A stretch of DNA of 8,896 nucleotides, taken from the NCBI GenBank assembly GCA_050954505.1, contig JBPBPY010000390.1:1-8896 (forward strand). Direction: 5' to 3'. A program made the position numbers and the translations under genes. Positions 6,364 through 8,896 of the stretch are shown here, piece by piece (position 1 is the first letter of the stretch; every line of letters starts with the position of its first letter). The notes beneath the pieces were generated by a model. That model was given only the letters and a program-made list of their open reading frames with translations, had not been told where the DNA came from and did no database searches. Source of the DNA: JAQGMO01 sp050954505. GTDB lineage: Bacteria > Pseudomonadota > Gammaproteobacteria > Burkholderiales > Burkholderiaceae_D.

Positions 6364-6780
6364 ATGTCCCGATTTTTCATTGACCGGCCCATCTTTGCCT
6401 GGGTGATCGCCATCGTCATCATGCTTGCTGGCGTGCTTTCCATCCTCGGCCTGCCGATCTCGCAATACCCGGCCATCGCACCGCGATCGATCTCGATTGT
6501 CGGCACCTATCCCGGCGCCTCGGCAAAAACCGTCGAAGACGCAGTCACCCAGGTGATCGAACAAAAGATGAAGGGCATCGATGGCTTGAGCTACATGTCC
6601 TCGACCTCCGATTCGACCGGCGCCATCAACATCACGCTGACCTTCTCCGACAATACCGACCCGGACATCGCCCAGGTGCAAGTGCAGAACAAGCTGCAGC
6701 TGGCCACGCCCTGGCTGCCGGCGGTGGTGACGCAGCAGGGCCTGACGGTATCGGCCTGGCGGCAAAAAATGCCATCCTGA
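6364..6780 (+). pseudogene. RND pump (AcrB-like, HAE1 family), N-terminal fragment
   Basis: The first ~130 residues of an AcrB-type proton-driven drug exporter. Seen: MSRFFIDRPIFAWVIAIVIM (start and first transmembrane helix), GLPISQYPAIAP, TYPGASAKTVEDAVTQVIEQ, MSSTSDSTG, and VQVQNKLQLATPWLPAVV; these are the ordinary signatures of the family's N-terminus and porter domain PN1. After QQGLTVS the frame leaves homology, reads AWRQKMPS and stops at 6778-6780, because at about 6750 the sequence jumps to the gene's 3' end in another frame. The full protein is about 1050 residues; this fragment lacks most porter and docking segments and the TM4 Asp pair used for proton transfer, so it cannot pump. 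The intact ribosome site means a short one-helix product could still be made. Confidence 0.9.
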
Positions 6781-7121
6781 TCGTCGAATTTGCCAAGGAC
6801 TTGCAGGACGACGGCATGGAATTGCTGGAGGCTACCCTGCATGCGGTACGCATGCGCTTGCGGCCAATCCTGATGACCTCGATTGCCTTCGGCCTGGGCG
6901 TGCTGCCGCTGGCGATTTCCAATGGCGCAGGGTCGGGCAGCCAGAATGCCATTGGCATCGGCGTATTGAGCGGCATGCTTTCAGCTACTTTCCTCGGCAT
7001 TTTTTTCGTGCCGGTATTTTTCATGATCGTGCGCGGCATGTTTGCGCGCCAAGCGCCGGTGCCGCTGCCGCACACTGATGCGGCGAATGCGGCGCCGCAA
7101 CCTGTTCCGGAAGGCCATTGA
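6750..7121 (+). pseudogene. RND pump (AcrB-like), C-terminal fragment
   Basis: From 6750 the third frame reads IGLAAKNAILIVEFAKDL, the family's TM10 region including the lysine equivalent to AcrB Lys940, then AVRMRLRPILMTSIAFGLGVLPL (TM11), GAGSGSQNAIG, and GMLSATFLGIFFVPVFFMIV (TM12), and a normal hydrophilic end. It is about 123 codons of the same gene whose start is at 6364. Relative to AcrB roughly 800 residues (about 2.4 kb) are missing between the two parts, and the join is out of frame. No ATG with a ribosome site is available near the join; TTG at 6801 is a poor start. The TGA at 7119-7121 lies one base before the ATG of the outer-membrane factor. Confidence 0.9.
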
Positions 7122-7125
7122 AATG
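7111..7125 (+). promoter_or_regulatory. stop-start junction coupling pump remnant to outer-membrane factor
   Basis: The pump's TGA (7119-7121) and the ATG of the outer-membrane factor (7123-7125) are one base apart, with GGAAGG (7109-7114) as a Shine-Dalgarno site 8 bp before the ATG. This is typical of translational coupling in the original operon. With the pump frame broken at 6778, ribosomes would normally terminate about 340 bases earlier, so coupling may be weakened and transcription polarity is possible. Confidence 0.55.
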
Positions 7126-8694
7126 ACATCAACCACACCGCATTCCATGCCTCATGCCACACCTCATGCCGGCACCAGGCCGGCCAGCGGCGCCAAGCCA
7201 TGCGCTGCATCGAACCGCAATATTCGCGGATCTGCGCTGCGCCTGTCCTTTTCACTGCTGCTGCTTTCGGTACTGGGCGCCTGCAGCCTGATGCCGGTGT
7301 ACCGGCAACCGGCCGCGCCGGTGCCTGCCAGCTGGCCAACCGGCCCATCCTACAAGGAGGCCGCAGCCGGGCCGCGTGCGGCAGCCGAAATTGGCTGGCA
7401 AACCTTTTTCATCGATGCGCGTTTGCAGCAGGTCATTGCCCAGGCATTGGCCAACAACCGCGACCTGCGGGTCTCGGCACTGAACATCGAGAAGGCGCGC
7501 GCCCAGTATCGCATTGAGCGCTCGGCACTTGTACCGGCGCTGGCAGCTGGCGCCAGTGCATCGGCTGCACGCACGCCTGCGGATCTGTCGGGTATTGGCA
7601 GTGCACTGACGTCGCGGCAGGTTGGTGTCGATCTGGGGACAGCCGCATATGAAATCGATTTTTTCGGCCGCATTGCCAGCCTTTCCGAAGCAGCGCTGCA
7701 GACTTATCTCGGTACGCAGGAAGCGCGCCGGGCGCAACAGATCAGCTTGATCGCCGAAGTCGCCAGCGCCTATCTGACGCTGGCGGCGGACCAGGACCGC
7801 TTGCGCCTGGCGCGCCAGACGCTGACAAGCCAGCAGATCAGCTTCGATCTTGCCGACCGGCGCCTGGCGGCCGGCGCGGCATCGGGACTGGATGTTGCCG
7901 ATGCCCGTACCAGCGTCGAGACGGCGCGCGCCGATGTGGCGTCCTATACCAGCCAGGTGGCACTCGACCTGAATGCGCTGACGCTGGTGGCAGGTGGCAC
8001 GGTCGAGGATCGCTTGCTGCCGGCTGGACCGGTGGAGGGCATCCTGACGCTCTCGAACCTGCCCGCTGGCTTGCCGTCGGACCTGTTGCTGCGGCGCCCC
8101 GACGTGCTCGAAGCCAAGCGCAGCCTGCGCGCGGCAAATGCCGACATCGGCGCGGCGCGGGCGGCGTTCTACCCAGGCATTTCGCTGACGGCCTCGGCCG
8201 GCACTGCCAGCAGCACGCTGGGGGGCTTGTTCAAGGGCAGCAGCGGCGCCTGGAGTTTCGTGCCGCAGATTACGCTGCCGATCTTCGATGGCGGCTACAA
8301 CCGCGCCAACCTGGCCGTTGCCGGCACCATGCGCGACATCGCGGTGGCGCAATACGAAAAGTCGATCCAGGTTGCCTTTCGCGAAGTCGCCGATGCACTG
8401 GCCCAGCGCGGCACCATCGACGAGCGCCTGGCAGCCCAGGCTGCGCTCACCGATGCGGCGGCCAAAAGTTATCGCATCCGCCAGGGGCGCTACAAAGCGG
8501 GCAGCGATACCTACCTCAATGCATTGATTTCCCAGCGCACCCTGTATTCGGCACAGCAAGGCTTGATCACCATACGCCTGGCCAACAGCACCAATCTGGT
8601 AACCTTGTACAAGGTACTGGGCGGCGGTGTGGAGCCAGCCGGCGCTCCGGTGGCAATGAACCAGCCGCAGCGGTTGCCCGAAGGCCGACAATAA
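7123..8694 (+). CDS. RND efflux outer-membrane factor lipoprotein (OprM/NodT family)
   Basis: 523 residues. OprM/TolC-like trimers form the outer-membrane channel of tripartite efflux pumps. Seen: a hydrophobic signal segment RLSFSLLLLSVLGAC with lipobox LGAC and lipidated Cys54; WQTFFIDARLQQVIAQAL; AYEIDFFGRIASLSEAAL; the first-repeat motif AEVASAYLTLAADQDRLRLA; the family hallmark GLPSDLLLRRPDVLEAKRSL then ANADIGAARAAFYPGISL; PQITLPIFDGGYNRANL; and YLNALISQRTLYSAQQ. Both outer-membrane efflux repeats are complete, so the protein appears functional. The ATG at 7123 has a GGAAGG site; it gives an unusually long (about 38-residue) polar stretch before the hydrophobic core, and an in-frame ATG at 7147 would shorten it by eight residues. 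The stop is TAA at 8692-8694, 20 bp before the TetR-family start. The cognate adaptor and pump upstream are broken. Confidence 0.93.
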   Translation: MTSTTPHSMPHATPHAGTRPASGAKPCAASNRNIRGSALRLSFSLLLLSVLGACSLMPVYRQPAAPVPASWPTGPSYKEAAAGPRAAAEIGWQTFFIDARLQQVIAQALANNRDLRVSALNIEKARAQYRIERSALVPALAAGASASAARTPADLSGIGSALTSRQVGVDLGTAAYEIDFFGRIASLSEAALQTYLGTQEARRAQQISLIAEVASAYLTLAADQDRLRLARQTLTSQQISFDLADRRLAAGAASGLDVADARTSVETARADVASYTSQVALDLNALTLVAGGTVEDRLLPAGPVEGILTLSNLPAGLPSDLLLRRPDVLEAKRSLRAANADIGAARAAFYPGISLTASAGTASSTLGGLFKGSSGAWSFVPQITLPIFDGGYNRANLAVAGTMRDIAVAQYEKSIQVAFREVADALAQRGTIDERLAAQAALTDAAAKSYRIRQGRYKAGSDTYLNALISQRTLYSAQQGLITIRLANSTNLVTLYKVLGGGVEPAGAPVAMNQPQRLPEGRQ

Positions 8695-8704
8695 ACGATG
8701 AAGC

Positions 8705-8709
8705 GGGAG
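8705..8709 (+). promoter_or_regulatory. ribosome binding site GGGAG for the TetR-family gene
   Basis: GGGAG lies five bases before ATG 8715 and decides that start over ATG 8721 in the same frame (11 bases away) and over the out-of-frame ATG at 8698. Confidence 0.5.
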
Positions 8710-8714
8710 ACAGG

Positions 8715-8896
8715 ATGGGCATGCACGAAAACACGGAAGAACAGGGAACCGACGCCCGGGGTGCACGCAGCAGCCCGGACGGTTCCGGCGCGCTTGGCGT
8801 AGCACCGAAGCGGGCAGCCGATGGGGAACGCGCCAGCAACCGGCGCAAACAGGTGCTCGATGCAGCGCAGGCCTGTTTTGCGCGCAGCGGATTTCA
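8715..8896 (+). CDS. TetR/AcrR-family transcriptional regulator, N-terminal part, cut by right edge
   Basis: The visible 60 residues end with RRKQVLDAAQACFARSGF, the standard opening helix of the TetR DNA-binding domain; the helix-turn-helix itself lies beyond the edge. Regulators of this family commonly repress a neighbouring RND pump and release DNA when a drug or metabolite binds. Here the gene follows the outer-membrane factor on the same strand with a 20-bp gap, so it is probably cotranscribed with the efflux genes and may autoregulate them. About 38 residues (MGMHENTEEQG onwards, rich in Gly, Ser, Ala and charged residues) precede the domain, longer than usual and probably disordered. 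Family assignment rests on this short segment and on context. Confidence 0.75.
   Translation, partial: MGMHENTEEQGTDARGARSSPDGSGALGVAPKRAADGERASNRRKQVLDAAQACFARSGF

Noticed and set aside
6778..6780. TGA in the pump gene as programmed recoding or sequencing frameshift
   Set aside because: A single-base error or recoding cannot explain it: about 800 residues of the family are absent between the two sides of the join.
7252..8805. Long minus-strand open frame (517 codons) opposite the outer-membrane factor
   Set aside because: It is antisense to a clear OprM-family gene, has no domain, and shows Arg/Gln/His-rich shadow composition.

Overview
The window is GC-rich bacterial DNA, mostly coding, with strong third-position GC bias. 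Protein sequences and gene style (CheB-CheR fusion, multi-PAS hybrid kinase, AcrA/AcrB/OprM-type pump, PaiB-like protein) suggest a betaproteobacterium, most likely Oxalobacteraceae (Massilia/Duganella/Janthinobacterium-like). That placement is by recognition only; no search was run.

Left part (1-4262, all minus strand): the N-terminal part of a CheB-CheR type chemotaxis fusion protein that runs off the left edge; a roughly 535-bp gap with no convincing gene; a small protein of unknown function containing a doubled motif; and a soluble PAS-PAS-PAS-HisKA-HATPase-REC hybrid histidine kinase. Two of these three genes are phospho-signalling proteins, and the region looks like a sensory cluster.

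Middle (4263-5106): a 184-bp AT-rich divergent intergenic region, then a PaiB-family FMN-binding protein on the plus strand.

Right part (5107-8896, plus strand): an RND multidrug-efflux operon in the order membrane-fusion protein, inner-membrane pump, outer-membrane factor, TetR regulator. It is badly damaged. The membrane-fusion protein has lost about its first 100 residues. Exactly where its homology stops there is an array of ten 12-bp tandem repeats, preceded by a second array of 7-bp repeats. The RND pump has lost about 800 internal residues: the first ~130 residues are joined out of frame to the last ~120. The outer-membrane factor directly downstream is intact, keeps a translational-coupling arrangement with the pump remnant, and is followed 20 bp later by the start of a TetR-family gene that is cut by the right edge.

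No new defence or mobile system was recognised, and no transposase, integrase, tRNA, rRNA or CRISPR array was seen. The main points of interest are the collapsed efflux operon with repeat arrays at its broken end, the retained outer-membrane factor, and the small duplicated-motif protein.
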